This document shows positions 16,862 through 25,047 of a stretch of DNA of 64,000 nucleotides, one piece after another. Every line of letters begins with the position of its first letter. Position 1 is the first letter of the stretch. This stretch comes from Lachnoclostridium sp. Marseille-P6806 (GTDB lineage: Bacteria; Bacillota; Clostridia; Lachnospirales; Lachnospiraceae), in the NCBI RefSeq assembly GCF_900625025.1, contig NZ_LR130580.1:1-64000 (forward strand), written 5' to 3'. Position numbers and translations under genes: made by a program. The notes below the pieces were generated by a model. That model had not been told where the DNA came from and did no database searches. It saw only the letters and a program-made list of their open reading frames with translations.

Positions 16862-18168
16862 GGCTTCTGCTCCCGCCGGGCAAGCTCCTGTGTGATATCG
16901 TTCCATTCGATTCCTTTTTCCGCCATGACGACCATCATGTGATACAGATAATCCGCCATCTCATAGACCAGCTCGGTTTTTTCCGGATTTTTGGCGGCGA
17001 TGATAATTTCCGCCGCCTCTTCCCCCAGCTTTTTGAGCTGCTTGTCAATGCCCTTGTCAAACAGATAATTGGTGTAGGAGCCCTCTTTCGGATTGCTCCT
17101 GCGGTCCAGAATCGTCTGATAGACCTCATCAAGAACATTCCCGGTGCTCCCGCGCACTTCCCCGATCTGAAGATTCTGCCGGAAAAAGCAGGAATGGGCG
17201 CCGGTATGGCAGGCCGGTCCGATCTGATCGACCCGGGCCAGAAGCGTATCCATATCACAGTCCGCATAGAGGGAACGAAGATACTGGAAGTGCCCGCTGG
17301 TTTCCCCCTTGACCCACAGCGCACTGCGGCTCCGGGAATAGTAGGTCATGCGTCCGGTCTCGACGGTCTGCGCATACGCCTCCTTATTCATATAGGCCAC
17401 CATCAGCACCTCGTCCGTCGCCGCCTCCTGCACGACGACCGGAATCAGGCCGTCCTGCCTGGTCTTGAGCTCTGCCCACGCAAAATTCGCCCTGCGCCGG
17501 TCGACCGCAATCCCGTTCTCCTCGCAGAGCTTCTTGATATCCCCGAGCTGTGCGGCATTGTCGTTCACCGCATTGCCGGTAATTCCGTCGATGCTCTCGT
17601 AGGACAGAAGCTCCAGAATTTTGTCAAGAGACACCTCGGGAATACATATGATCGTCGGAATATCCCGGAAATTCAGAGCATCCCGTATGCCGTTCTCCTC
17701 AATGAGTATCATCTCCTGCACATACTGTACAATCAGCTCACGGCGGGAAAGAACGTCGTCCGTGAGACGGTAGCAGGCCGCGATGCGGTTCTTCCCGAAT
17801 TTTTCCGAGACCTCGCAGGTCAGCGCGATATTAGACTCCTTGGAATAATTGAGCGCCGCCATGGAGCATCCCGCATAGAGAAGCTTTTTGACATCCTCCA
17901 TGCGCTTTATATGTCCCGCCCCGATGACCGGAACCCGGACCGCCGCGGCGATGCTCCGGATCATCTCCAGCGCCGCGTCATGCTCCGCGTCGCTGTCGTC
18001 CGCGGAACGGTCAAACACAAGAAGCGCATCAATACTCTCCCCATCGTACCGTCTTGCCAGCTCCACCGGGTCCCCGGACACCGTCGTGTTGTCCCGGAGG
18101 CCTCTGACCGCTCTGCCCTGATACAGAAAAATACAGGGAATGAATTTTTTACAGTTTTTCTTTATCAT
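16858..18168 (-). CDS. hisIE: Histidine biosynthesis HisIE with degenerate HisF-like N-terminal domain
   Basis: A 436-residue three-part protein. Residues 225-335 are HisI (phosphoribosyl-AMP cyclohydrolase), with zinc-site motifs ADCDMDTLL and ACHTGAHSCFF. Residues 340-436 are HisE (phosphoribosyl-ATP pyrophosphatase), with KLGEEAAEIIIAAKN. The first 215 residues align along their length with HisF (SGDPVELARRY, then GAGHIKRMEDV at a phosphate site), but Phe14 replaces catalytic Asp11 and Tyr133 replaces Asp130 of HisF. This part therefore cannot catalyse the HisF reaction and may act as a scaffold or ligand sensor. True hisF, hisA, hisH and hisC are not in the window. It overlaps rng by four bases. 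Confidence 0.93.
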   Translation of the reverse strand: MIKKNCKKFIPCIFLYQGRAVRGLRDNTTVSGDPVELARRYDGESIDALLVFDRSADDSDAEHDAALEMIRSIAAAVRVPVIGAGHIKRMEDVKKLLYAGCSMAALNYSKESNIALTCEVSEKFGKNRIAACYRLTDDVLSRRELIVQYVQEMILIEENGIRDALNFRDIPTIICIPEVSLDKILELLSYESIDGITGNAVNDNAAQLGDIKKLCEENGIAVDRRRANFAWAELKTRQDGLIPVVVQEAATDEVLMVAYMNKEAYAQTVETGRMTYYSRSRSALWVKGETSGHFQYLRSLYADCDMDTLLARVDQIGPACHTGAHSCFFRQNLQIGEVRGSTGNVLDEVYQTILDRRSNPKEGSYTNYLFDKGIDKQLKKLGEEAAEIIIAAKNPEKTELVYEMADYLYHMMVVMAEKGIEWNDITQELARREQKP

Positions 18169-18255
18169 GTCCGCTGCGCCTCTCCTGCCGGTTCATACTC
18201 CGCCCGGGCCGTCCGCCGCTTAAGAATCTCAAGCTTGAAAACTCAAAAAGAACCC

Positions 18256-18840
18256 TCAGAGAACTCCCTTGGTGCTAAGCACGCCGTCGATGCGAGGCTC
18301 CCCCGCGGTCGCCATATCCAGCGCCTTGGCAAAGCACTTGAACATCGCCTCGATGATATGATGCGTATTGCTGCCCGAGAGCATGCGGATATGAAGATTC
18401 ATGCCCGCGGCGTACGAGACGGAATAAAAGAACTCGTTCACAAGCTCCGTCTCAAAGTCCCCGACACGCTCAGAGGGGAGCTTCGCGTCACACACATAGA
18501 ACGGCCGGCCGCACAGATCCACGGCACAGCAGATCAGCGCCTCATCCATCGGCAAAATGAAACAGCCGTAGCGTCGAATCCCCTTTTTATCTCCCGCCGC
18601 CTGACGGATCGCCTCTCCGAGCACGATTCCGGTGTCCTCCACTGTGTGATGCCCGTCCACCGCGAGATCGCCCCGGACCCGAAGCTCGAGGTCAAACAGG
18701 CCGTGTCTGGCAAAGGCGTCCAGCATATGATCAAAAAAGCCGATGCCGGTTGAAATGTCCGCTCTGCCGGAGCCATCGAGCCCCAACTTCATGGCAATGT
18801 CCGTTTCCCCGGTGATCCGGGTCACTTCCGCTGTACGCAT
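18256..18840 (-). CDS. hisB: Imidazoleglycerol-phosphate dehydratase
   Basis: A 194-residue monofunctional HisB, the manganese enzyme that dehydrates imidazole glycerol phosphate. Metal-binding motifs DGHHTVEDTGI and the later NTHHIIEAMFK are both intact, as is GFFDHMLDAFARHG. Its start overlaps the hisD end by 19 bases. Eighty-seven bases separate it from the hisIE gene. Confidence 0.97.
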   Translation of the reverse strand: MRTAEVTRITGETDIAMKLGLDGSGRADISTGIGFFDHMLDAFARHGLFDLELRVRGDLAVDGHHTVEDTGIVLGEAIRQAAGDKKGIRRYGCFILPMDEALICCAVDLCGRPFYVCDAKLPSERVGDFETELVNEFFYSVSYAAGMNLHIRMLSGSNTHHIIEAMFKCFAKALDMATAGEPRIDGVLSTKGVL

Positions 18841-20165
18841 GTTCCGCCTCCCTGCTCTGCGGCGTCCGCAGCATCCTCTGCGAACCTGACTTTAATGGAA
18901 TTTGCATGCGCCGTCAATCCCTCGTTTTCGGCAAAGAGCTCAATGTCCTCATGCACCCGTTCGAGCGCCTCGCGGGAATAGGAAATGATGCTGCTCCGTT
19001 TCACAAACTGCTCCACGCCGAGCGGAGAAAAGAAACGGGCCGTTCCGTTGGTGGGAAGAATGTGGTTGGGACCCGCATAATAATCCCCCAGAGGCTCCGA
19101 GCTGAAGCTCCCGAGGAAAATCGCGCCGGCGTTGCGCAGCTTCGTCATAACGGCAAAAGGCTCCGCCGTCATGATCTCCACATGCTCGGAGGCGATGGCG
19201 TTGGCCGCCTCGATGAGCTGTTCCATGTCCTTTCCGACAAAGAGGCAGCCGTAGCGTTCGAGCGACTCGCGAATGATGTCCGCCCGGTCAAGCTCCGGGA
19301 GAAACGCGTCGATCTCCCGCGAGACCGCCTCCGCCAGCTCCCGGCTGACGGTCAGGAGAATGGCGCTCGCCATCGGGTCGTGCTCCGCCTGCGACAGGAG
19401 ATCCGCCGCGACATAGCGGGGATTCGCCGTCTCGTCCGCAATGACGAGAATTTCACTCGGCCCCGCAACCGAATCGATGCCCACATAGCCGAAGCAGGCC
19501 TTTTTAGCCAGCGCGACGAAAATATTTCCGGGGCCCGTGATCTTATCCGCCCTCGGAATCGTCTCCGTGCCAAAGGCCATCGCGGCGATGGCCTGTGCCC
19601 CGCCGATTTTATAAATTTCATCCGCGCCCGCGATATCAGCCGCCACCACCGTTCCTGTCGGAACCCTGCCCTCCGGATTGGGAGGCGTGCAGACGAGAAT
19701 ACGCCTGACGCCGGCCACCTTTGCCGGTATCACATTCATGAGAACGCTGGAGGGATATGCCGCCCGTCCGCCCGGCACATAGCAGCCCGAAACTCCGATC
19801 GGCGTGATCTTCTGCCCCAGAATAACTCCGTCCTCCGAAGTGGAGATCCAGCTCTCCTGCCTCTGCTTTTCATGATAGCGGCGGATGTTTTCCGCAGCTC
19901 TGCGCATGACGCCGATAAAGGCAGGGTCAAGCGCCGCATAAGCCTCCTCGATTTCTCTCCGGCTGACGCGGAGCGTCTCTTTCGAGAGGCGGCACCGGTC
20001 AAACTGCTCCTCATAGCGGAACACCGCCGCATCACCCTCTCTGCGGACTCTGTCTGTGATCTCCCGGACCGTCTCCTCGTATTCTCCGTAATTGACCGGA
20101 TTTCTCCGGAGCAGCGCATCCATGGCTTTCCCCTGCTCTTCCCCGGTCAGCGTCACGATTCTCAT
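18822..20165 (-). CDS. hisD: Histidinol dehydrogenase
   Basis: A 447-residue zinc enzyme catalysing the last two oxidations of histidine synthesis with NAD. Visible landmarks are GCYVPGGRAAYPSSVLM, KITGPGNIFVALAKK, DSVAGPSEILVIADE and EHVEIMT, which carry nucleotide-, zinc- and catalytic-base positions. The ATG overlaps the hisG stop by four bases, indicating coupling. Confidence 0.97.
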   Translation of the reverse strand: MRIVTLTGEEQGKAMDALLRRNPVNYGEYEETVREITDRVRREGDAAVFRYEEQFDRCRLSKETLRVSRREIEEAYAALDPAFIGVMRRAAENIRRYHEKQRQESWISTSEDGVILGQKITPIGVSGCYVPGGRAAYPSSVLMNVIPAKVAGVRRILVCTPPNPEGRVPTGTVVAADIAGADEIYKIGGAQAIAAMAFGTETIPRADKITGPGNIFVALAKKACFGYVGIDSVAGPSEILVIADETANPRYVAADLLSQAEHDPMASAILLTVSRELAEAVSREIDAFLPELDRADIIRESLERYGCLFVGKDMEQLIEAANAIASEHVEIMTAEPFAVMTKLRNAGAIFLGSFSSEPLGDYYAGPNHILPTNGTARFFSPLGVEQFVKRSSIISYSREALERVHEDIELFAENEGLTAHANSIKVRFAEDAADAAEQGGGTCVQRK

Positions 20166-20860
20166 GCTTTCCCTCTTTTCCGCGAGGCGAATTTCAGATT
20201 CGCCGATGCGCTCTGTGCAGCCCGCAGCATCGCGATGAGTCCGCGGATCCTCACGTTTTCCATCTGCATAGAAACCTGATTGACGATCATGCGGGCGGAG
20301 AGAGGACAGACTTCCTCGAGAACCCCCAGCCCGTTCTCCCGGAGCGTCGAGCCGGTCTCCACGATGTCCACGATCACATCCGACAGACCGACAATAGGCC
20401 CCAGCTCCACAGAACCGTTCAGCTTGATGATATCCACGGTCTGCTGCTTTTCATTATAGAAGTATTCGCGCGCAATGTTCGGATATTTGCTCGCAACGCG
20501 GATCATTTCGTGATGCCGCAGCTTCTCCCTCGCCTCCTCCGGCCCGCATACGCACATGGTACAACGCCCGAAGCCGAGGTCAAGAACCTCGTAGACCCGA
20601 CGCTTTTCCTCCATGATGATATCCGAGCCGACGACGCCGATGTCCGCCGCCCCCAGCTCCACATAGGTCGGGACATCCGGCCCCTTGGCGAGGAAAAAGC
20701 GCAGACGCTGCTCCCTGTTCTCAAAGATCAGCTTCCGGCTGCCGTCTTTCATCTCCTCCATCGAAATTCCGATCTTTTCAAACAGCGCGAGCGTCCGGTC
20801 CGCAAGTCTCCCCTTGGTCAGCGCAATCGTGAGATATTTTTCTTCCTGTGTTCTTTCCAT
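20162..20860 (-). CDS. hisG: ATP phosphoribosyltransferase, short form
   Basis: A 232-residue HisG, the first and feedback-controlled step of histidine synthesis. It is the short form, lacking the C-terminal regulatory domain of about 80 residues, and therefore needs HisZ, encoded immediately upstream. Motifs include TIALTKGRL, GADIGVVGSDII (as AADIGVVGSD) and the phosphate loop IVETGSTLRENGL. The start at 20860 is chosen because GGAGG precedes it; the frame stays open ten codons more. Confidence 0.96.
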   Translation of the reverse strand: MERTQEEKYLTIALTKGRLADRTLALFEKIGISMEEMKDGSRKLIFENREQRLRFFLAKGPDVPTYVELGAADIGVVGSDIIMEEKRRVYEVLDLGFGRCTMCVCGPEEAREKLRHHEMIRVASKYPNIAREYFYNEKQQTVDIIKLNGSVELGPIVGLSDVIVDIVETGSTLRENGLGVLEEVCPLSARMIVNQVSMQMENVRIRGLIAMLRAAQSASANLKFASRKRGKA

Positions 20861-20902
20861 CCGCTTCTTTCCTCCTGCCGGCAGAGCCATGTGCGGCGCC
20901 TC

Positions 20903-22030
20903 TCAGTGCGCCGGCTCCAGAACCACCGGCTGTCCTCCGGCCCTCAGCTTCTCCGCTTCCCGGAGCTTCTCGGAAAACGTTTCCTCCGTATAGAGGAGAC
21001 GAACCGCCTCTCCCGGGACCGGCACGGAAATCCTCTGTCTCCGCAGCGCCTCGAGCAGCGTGTCGACCGGGATCATGAAGCCGATTGCCGGCGCAGCCTT
21101 GCCAAAGCGCGCGAGCAGCGTATCGTAGCGGCCGCCGGAGGCGACGGCATCTCCCACGCCGTAGGTGAAGCCGCGGAAAATGATGCCGGTATAGTAATTG
21201 TAATTGCTGAGCATGGACAGATCAAAGCGAAGCTCTTCGTCAAAGCCGTACTCCCGCAAAACCCGGCAGACCGCGCGGAGCCGTTCGACGGCCCGCTGCG
21301 ACCGAGGATTATCGGCGCTCGCCGCGGCCTCATCCAGCGTCTCTGCCGTGCCGATGAAGTCCGATCCCCTGAGCAGCCGCTCCCTCTCCTCCCCGGCGAC
21401 GCCCGCCTCCTCCAGCAGCTTTTCCGCCGCAAAAAAATTCTTCCCTGAAATCAGCTCACGGAGAGCCGCTTCCGTCGTCCCGTCAAGACCGGCCGCCTCC
21501 CAGACCCCCCGGAAATAATCCGCATTGCCGATGCTCACACAAAAATTACGGAGCCCCGCGCTTTGCAGCGCGTGAATCAGGAGAGCGATGGCCTCGGCGT
21601 CCGCAAAGACCGAGCCGTCGCCGATGAGCTCGACGCCGGTCTGCGTGGATTCCCGGAGCTTCCCCTGAAGACTTGAGCGGTTGAGAAAGGCCGAGCCCTG
21701 ATAACAGAAGCGGATCGGACCGCTTTCTTCCATATAGTATTTGGCGGCGCAGCGGGCGCAGGAGGGAGTGAAATCCGGCCGGAGCGAGAGCGTCTCTCCC
21801 TCCCGGTCAAAAAAGCGGTACAGCTCCCGGGACGGCGTCGTTCCGATCTCGCGGGAAAACACATCGGAAAATTCAAAGGAGGGCGTCTGAAGCTCCTCAT
21901 AGCCGTACAGGGTCATCTCCCGAAGAATGCGGGACATGACCGCCCGCTTCTCTTTCCATTCCTTTCCGTATACGTCGCGGACTCCCTCCGGTGTGTGGAG
22001 CAGAGCGCGTTCCTCTTCCTGTCTGTTCAT
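20903..22030 (-). CDS. hisZ: ATP phosphoribosyltransferase regulatory subunit HisZ
   Basis: A 375-residue HisZ, a catalytically inactive relative of histidyl-tRNA synthetase that joins short HisG to form the active, histidine-sensitive complex. The HisRS-like core shows TPEGVRDVYG, LYRFFDREG, LRPDFT and the RFCYQGSAF motif. The usual HisRS C-terminal anticodon-binding domain is absent. It is the first gene of the his operon and starts at 22030 after GAGAGGA. Confidence 0.93.
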   Translation of the reverse strand: MNRQEEERALLHTPEGVRDVYGKEWKEKRAVMSRILREMTLYGYEELQTPSFEFSDVFSREIGTTPSRELYRFFDREGETLSLRPDFTPSCARCAAKYYMEESGPIRFCYQGSAFLNRSSLQGKLRESTQTGVELIGDGSVFADAEAIALLIHALQSAGLRNFCVSIGNADYFRGVWEAAGLDGTTEAALRELISGKNFFAAEKLLEEAGVAGEERERLLRGSDFIGTAETLDEAAASADNPRSQRAVERLRAVCRVLREYGFDEELRFDLSMLSNYNYYTGIIFRGFTYGVGDAVASGGRYDTLLARFGKAAPAIGFMIPVDTLLEALRRQRISVPVPGEAVRLLYTEETFSEKLREAEKLRAGGQPVVLEPAH

Positions 22031-22091
22031 TCCGCGTCCTCTCTGATGCGTTATCGAGTGCACTTTATTTTCAACACTTTATTGCTGTGAT

Positions 22092-22109
22092 GTGATAACT
22101 CATTATCAC
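22092..22109. promoter_or_regulatory. Palindromic operator candidate of the his operon
   Basis: GTGATAACTCATTATCAC has perfect 7-bp arms (GTGATAA/TTATCAC) around CTCA. It lies about 10 to 27 bases downstream of the start predicted from the his promoter, a position where a bound repressor blocks transcription. The binding protein is unknown. Confidence 0.55.
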
Positions 22110-22124
22110 GCTAAACTATCTGTG

Positions 22125-22153
22125 AGTATACAGAAAAAGGAGCGACCTGTCAA
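22125..22153 (-). promoter_or_regulatory. his operon promoter embedded in the upstream terminator
   Basis: On the minus strand TTGACA (22148-22153), 17 bp and TATACT (22125-22130) give a near-consensus promoter. The -35 box lies in the loop of the terminator at 22134-22162. The gap 22031-22352 holds this promoter, the operator, the terminator and repeat copy A. Confidence 0.75.
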
Positions 22154-22162
22154 TGCCGCTCC
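22134..22162 (-). terminator. Terminator after the alpha-amylase gene
   Basis: On the minus strand GGAGCGGC pairs with GTCGCTCC (one G-T pair) around an eight-base loop, followed by TTTTT. It ends the alpha-glucan operon. Its loop contains the -35 box of the his promoter. Confidence 0.75.
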
Positions 22163-22201
22163 CATTTCCGCAATATTCCCGCCTTAATCCGCCTTAATCC
22201 T

Positions 22202-22352
22202 CCATGCCGAAACGTTTTTAGCGAGGCACGCGCCGCCGGCGCCCTGTGCCGACGCGCAGGGCGCCGAGCCGCTTCGCGTCTCATGGCGTCCCTCTGCCTG
22301 ACAGCATTTTTCTTTTGCTGAAAGATCCGCGCAGGCGGCTTTGCGGCTGCGA
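22202..22352. repeat. Dispersed intergenic hairpin repeat, copy A
   Basis: This region shares two blocks with copies elsewhere in the window. At 22202-22235 is the core CCATGCCGAA...GCGAGGCACGCGCCG; at 22325-22352 is TCCGCGCAGGCGG...GCGGCTGCGATCAG. About 90 bases separate the blocks here, whereas they are adjacent in copy C. The right end runs into the alpha-amylase stop codon. The first hairpin is poorly conserved in this copy; the second keeps CCGC/GCGG plus AAAG/CTTT. Confidence 0.65.
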
Positions 22353-24032
22353 TCAGGGCTGACCGCCCCCGCCGCCCGCGGTCAGCACGACGATGCTTCT
22401 GCCGGGCAGTGTCAGCACATCGCCCTCCAAAAGCACGGGCTCCTCCGCGACGCACAGCACCGCGCCGAGCGAGCGGTATTCCGGGCAGACAGTTCCCAGC
22501 TCCATGCGGCGCGTCTCCTCCGCCGTGTGATAGACGAGCAGGACGCTCTCCCCTCCCGGGAGCTCCCGCAGCAGGGCGCAGCTGTCCTCATCCGAGAGCT
22601 CCCGGATGACCCGGACCGTTCCCCCTGCAATGGCGGGAAAACTCCGGCGGATGTGAACCGCCGTCCGGAAATATCGCAGGATAGAGGCCGGATCCCCACT
22701 CTGCTCCTGCATGGGCGGAAACTTCATTGATATACTCTCCATCTCCGGCGGCCCGTCCGTCATTCCCTCCGCGTCCGGATCCTCCGACCAGTACATCGGG
22801 GCGCGCCTGTTCTCGTCTCTGCCGGAGCCTTTCATTCCGAGCTCCTCGCCGTAGTAGACGAATGCGTTCCCTCCCATCATCAGATTCAGCCCACCGGCGA
22901 ATTTCGCGCACGCACCGTCGTCTCCCGCATAATATCCGGCGCTCCGGTTCATATCGTGATTCGTATAGAACGGCGCATTGACATAGCTCTCGGAATATGT
23001 CCCGTAAAGGGTCTGCTCCTCCTCCATGGCCTCCGCAAACTGCAGGGCACTGTACTTTGATTTTGCCGTCCTCGCCAGCAGTCCCTCCGCATCCGCGAAT
23101 GCGAAATCAAAGAACGAATCGATTCCGCTCTCGTAATAGCGGGCATACACCTGCTGATTCGCCCATGCCTCGCCGACGAAATAGCAGTCCGGCCGGATCC
23201 CCTCCGCCGTCTGCTTCAGCCATGAGAGGAAAGCGACATTGCGGGCGATATCGTCTGCGTAGTAGGACGTGCAGGCATCCAGCCGGAAGCCCGCCGCGCC
23301 GCGTTCCAGCCAGAAACGCAGAACCTCGGCGATTCCCTCCCGGACGCGGCTGCTGTCCAGATTCAGATCCGGCATCCCCGACCAGAATCTCGCCTCATAG
23401 TAGAAGCCCGTATCCCCAAGCGGCTCGTATCCCGCCTGCTTTTCCGCAGAAAACTGATAGCAGTCAAGCGCAGGACAATCTTCGGCGGAGGGCTCCTCTC
23501 CCTCCGGAAGCGCCCGGAGATAATCCGCCGCCTCCCGGAACCACGGATGCTCCGTTGAGGTATGATTCAGAACAAGATCCGTAAGCACACGAATGTCCCG
23601 TTTTCCTGCTTCCCGGATCAGCTCGTCAAAATCCTCCAGCGTTCCGTACTGCGGATCGACGGCAAAGTAGTCCGTCACATCATACTTATGATAGCTGGGC
23701 GAGGGGCAGATCGGCATGAGCCAGATCTGGTCAAAGCCCATGTCCGCAATATAATCAAGCCGGGAAATGACTCCCTGCAGATCGCCGATCCCGTCTCCGT
23801 CGCTGTCGCAGAAAGAATAGACAAAAATTTCATACGTTGTCCGGCAGTTTCCCACGGGCGGCAGAAGCGGCAGCCGCTCGGTCAGAGCCGCCATCTGTCC
23901 GATGCCGGTTTCGCTCTCCCCTGCTTCGCGCGGCGCCGCGATTCCGGCTCCTGCGCCGCAGCCGGCGGCACTCCCCGCAAATCCTGCAAGAAGCAGCGTT
24001 ATAAGAAAGGAAGCCCATCGTTTTTTCCGCAT
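22353..24032 (-). CDS. Lipoprotein alpha-amylase (GH13)
   Basis: A 559-residue GH13 alpha-glucosidase/amylase with an N-terminal lipoprotein signal (lipobox around Cys25, sequence SAAGC), so it is probably tethered outside the membrane. Four GH13 regions are visible: DLVLNHTS, GFRLDACTSY with nucleophile Asp252, YFVGEAW with acid/base Glu288, and YTNHD with Asp360. It follows the MalG-type permease gene and should release maltodextrins for the transporter. The second of two consecutive ATGs is preferred because GGAG lies six bases before it; that GGAG is the end of repeat copy B. Confidence 0.93.
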   Translation of the reverse strand: MRKKRWASFLITLLLAGFAGSAAGCGAGAGIAAPREAGESETGIGQMAALTERLPLLPPVGNCRTTYEIFVYSFCDSDGDGIGDLQGVISRLDYIADMGFDQIWLMPICPSPSYHKYDVTDYFAVDPQYGTLEDFDELIREAGKRDIRVLTDLVLNHTSTEHPWFREAADYLRALPEGEEPSAEDCPALDCYQFSAEKQAGYEPLGDTGFYYEARFWSGMPDLNLDSSRVREGIAEVLRFWLERGAAGFRLDACTSYYADDIARNVAFLSWLKQTAEGIRPDCYFVGEAWANQQVYARYYESGIDSFFDFAFADAEGLLARTAKSKYSALQFAEAMEEEQTLYGTYSESYVNAPFYTNHDMNRSAGYYAGDDGACAKFAGGLNLMMGGNAFVYYGEELGMKGSGRDENRRAPMYWSEDPDAEGMTDGPPEMESISMKFPPMQEQSGDPASILRYFRTAVHIRRSFPAIAGGTVRVIRELSDEDSCALLRELPGGESVLLVYHTAEETRRMELGTVCPEYRSLGAVLCVAEEPVLLEGDVLTLPGRSIVVLTAGGGGGQP

Positions 24033-24040
24033 CATAATCT

Positions 24041-24074
24041 CCATGCCGAAGCACCCACAGCGAGGCACGCGCCG
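24041..24074. repeat. Dispersed intergenic hairpin repeat, copy B
   Basis: CCATGCCGAAGCA followed by CGAGGCACGCGCCG matches the core of copies A, C and D; similarity to copy A continues for about 20 more bases. In the minus orientation the element ends in CTTCGGCATGG and contributes the GGAG before the amylase start. The inner loop (CCCACAG) does not keep the pairing seen in C and D. Confidence 0.65.
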
Positions 24075-24171
24075 CAGGCGTCCTGCGCCGGCGGCAGCGC
24101 GACGGCCAGTTCAAAAAACTCCCGGAGGCGCCAAAGTCCCCCGGGAGAAAAAGTTTGTTTCCATGTATCGA

Positions 24172-25047
24172 TCAGCCCTTGACCGCGCCGCCGGTAACTC
24201 CCTCGACATAATACCGCTGGAGGCACATGAAGAGAATGGTGACGGGAATGGCGACGAGAATGCCTCCCGCACAGAAACGGGTAAAGTAGCCCTGATAGTC
24301 GTTGGTCCATACCCAGCGCGTCATGGCGACCGCGACATTATAACTCTTGTCGTTGCCGAACGCCACATAGGAGGCGAAGATATAATCACACCACGGCGCC
24401 ATGAACGCCGTCAGCGCGGTGTAAATGACAATCGGCTTGGAGAGCGGGATGATCATCTGCACAAAGATCCGGGCTCTCGTCGCGCCATCGATACGGGCCG
24501 CCTCGTCAAGCGCTTTCGGAATCGTGTCAAAATACCCTTTGCAGACATAGTAACCCATACCGGAGCTCGCCACATAGACAAGAATCAGGCCCGGCACCGC
24601 GCCGGCCTGCGTAAGGCCGAACTGCTTAAGCAGGAAGTACATGCAGATCATCGTGAGAAAGCCCGGGAACATACCGAGAATCAGCCAAAACCGCATGAGG
24701 AGCTTTCTGCCGCGGAAGCGCATCCGGGACAGTGCATACGCCACACACAGAACCATCAGCGTCTGCAGCACAGAAACTACAAGAGCGATCAGCACCGTAT
24801 TTCCGTACCAGCGGAGATAATTGTTCTCCCCGGAAAAGAGGAAACGGTAATTATCCAGAGAGAAACGCTTCGGGATCACATAGCCTATCATTCCGCCGTA
24901 CTCACTCTCATAGGATCGGAAGCTGGTCATAAGGAGGCCGAAGAAAGGAAACAGCCAGATGATGCTCACCAGAATCAGAACCGCGTAGGTGACGGCATTC
25001 CCGATCGCGCGCCTTACCGACATGGAAGAATATTTTTTCTCATTCAT
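24172..25047 (-). CDS. Maltodextrin-type ABC transporter permease, MalG
   Basis: A 291-residue CUT1 permease with about six membrane segments and the EAA loop DEAARIDGATRARIFVQMII. It ends GVTGGAVKG, a C-terminal form frequent in MalG proteins. The ATG at 25047 overlaps the malF-type stop; a GTG one codon earlier is also possible after GGAGG. It works with the adjacent MalF-type subunit to import alpha-glucan oligosaccharides. No ATPase gene is in the cluster. Confidence 0.93.
   Translation of the reverse strand: MNEKKYSSMSVRRAIGNAVTYAVLILVSIIWLFPFFGLLMTSFRSYESEYGGMIGYVIPKRFSLDNYRFLFSGENNYLRWYGNTVLIALVVSVLQTLMVLCVAYALSRMRFRGRKLLMRFWLILGMFPGFLTMICMYFLLKQFGLTQAGAVPGLILVYVASSGMGYYVCKGYFDTIPKALDEAARIDGATRARIFVQMIIPLSKPIVIYTALTAFMAPWCDYIFASYVAFGNDKSYNVAVAMTRWVWTNDYQGYFTRFCAGGILVAIPVTILFMCLQRYYVEGVTGGAVKG

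Noticed and set aside
16939-18753. A 604-codon open frame on the plus strand opposite the his genes
   Set aside because: It lies fully antisense to hisIE and hisB, which have clear domains and conserved motifs; the frame shows no protein-like pattern and is a by-product of GC-rich codon use.
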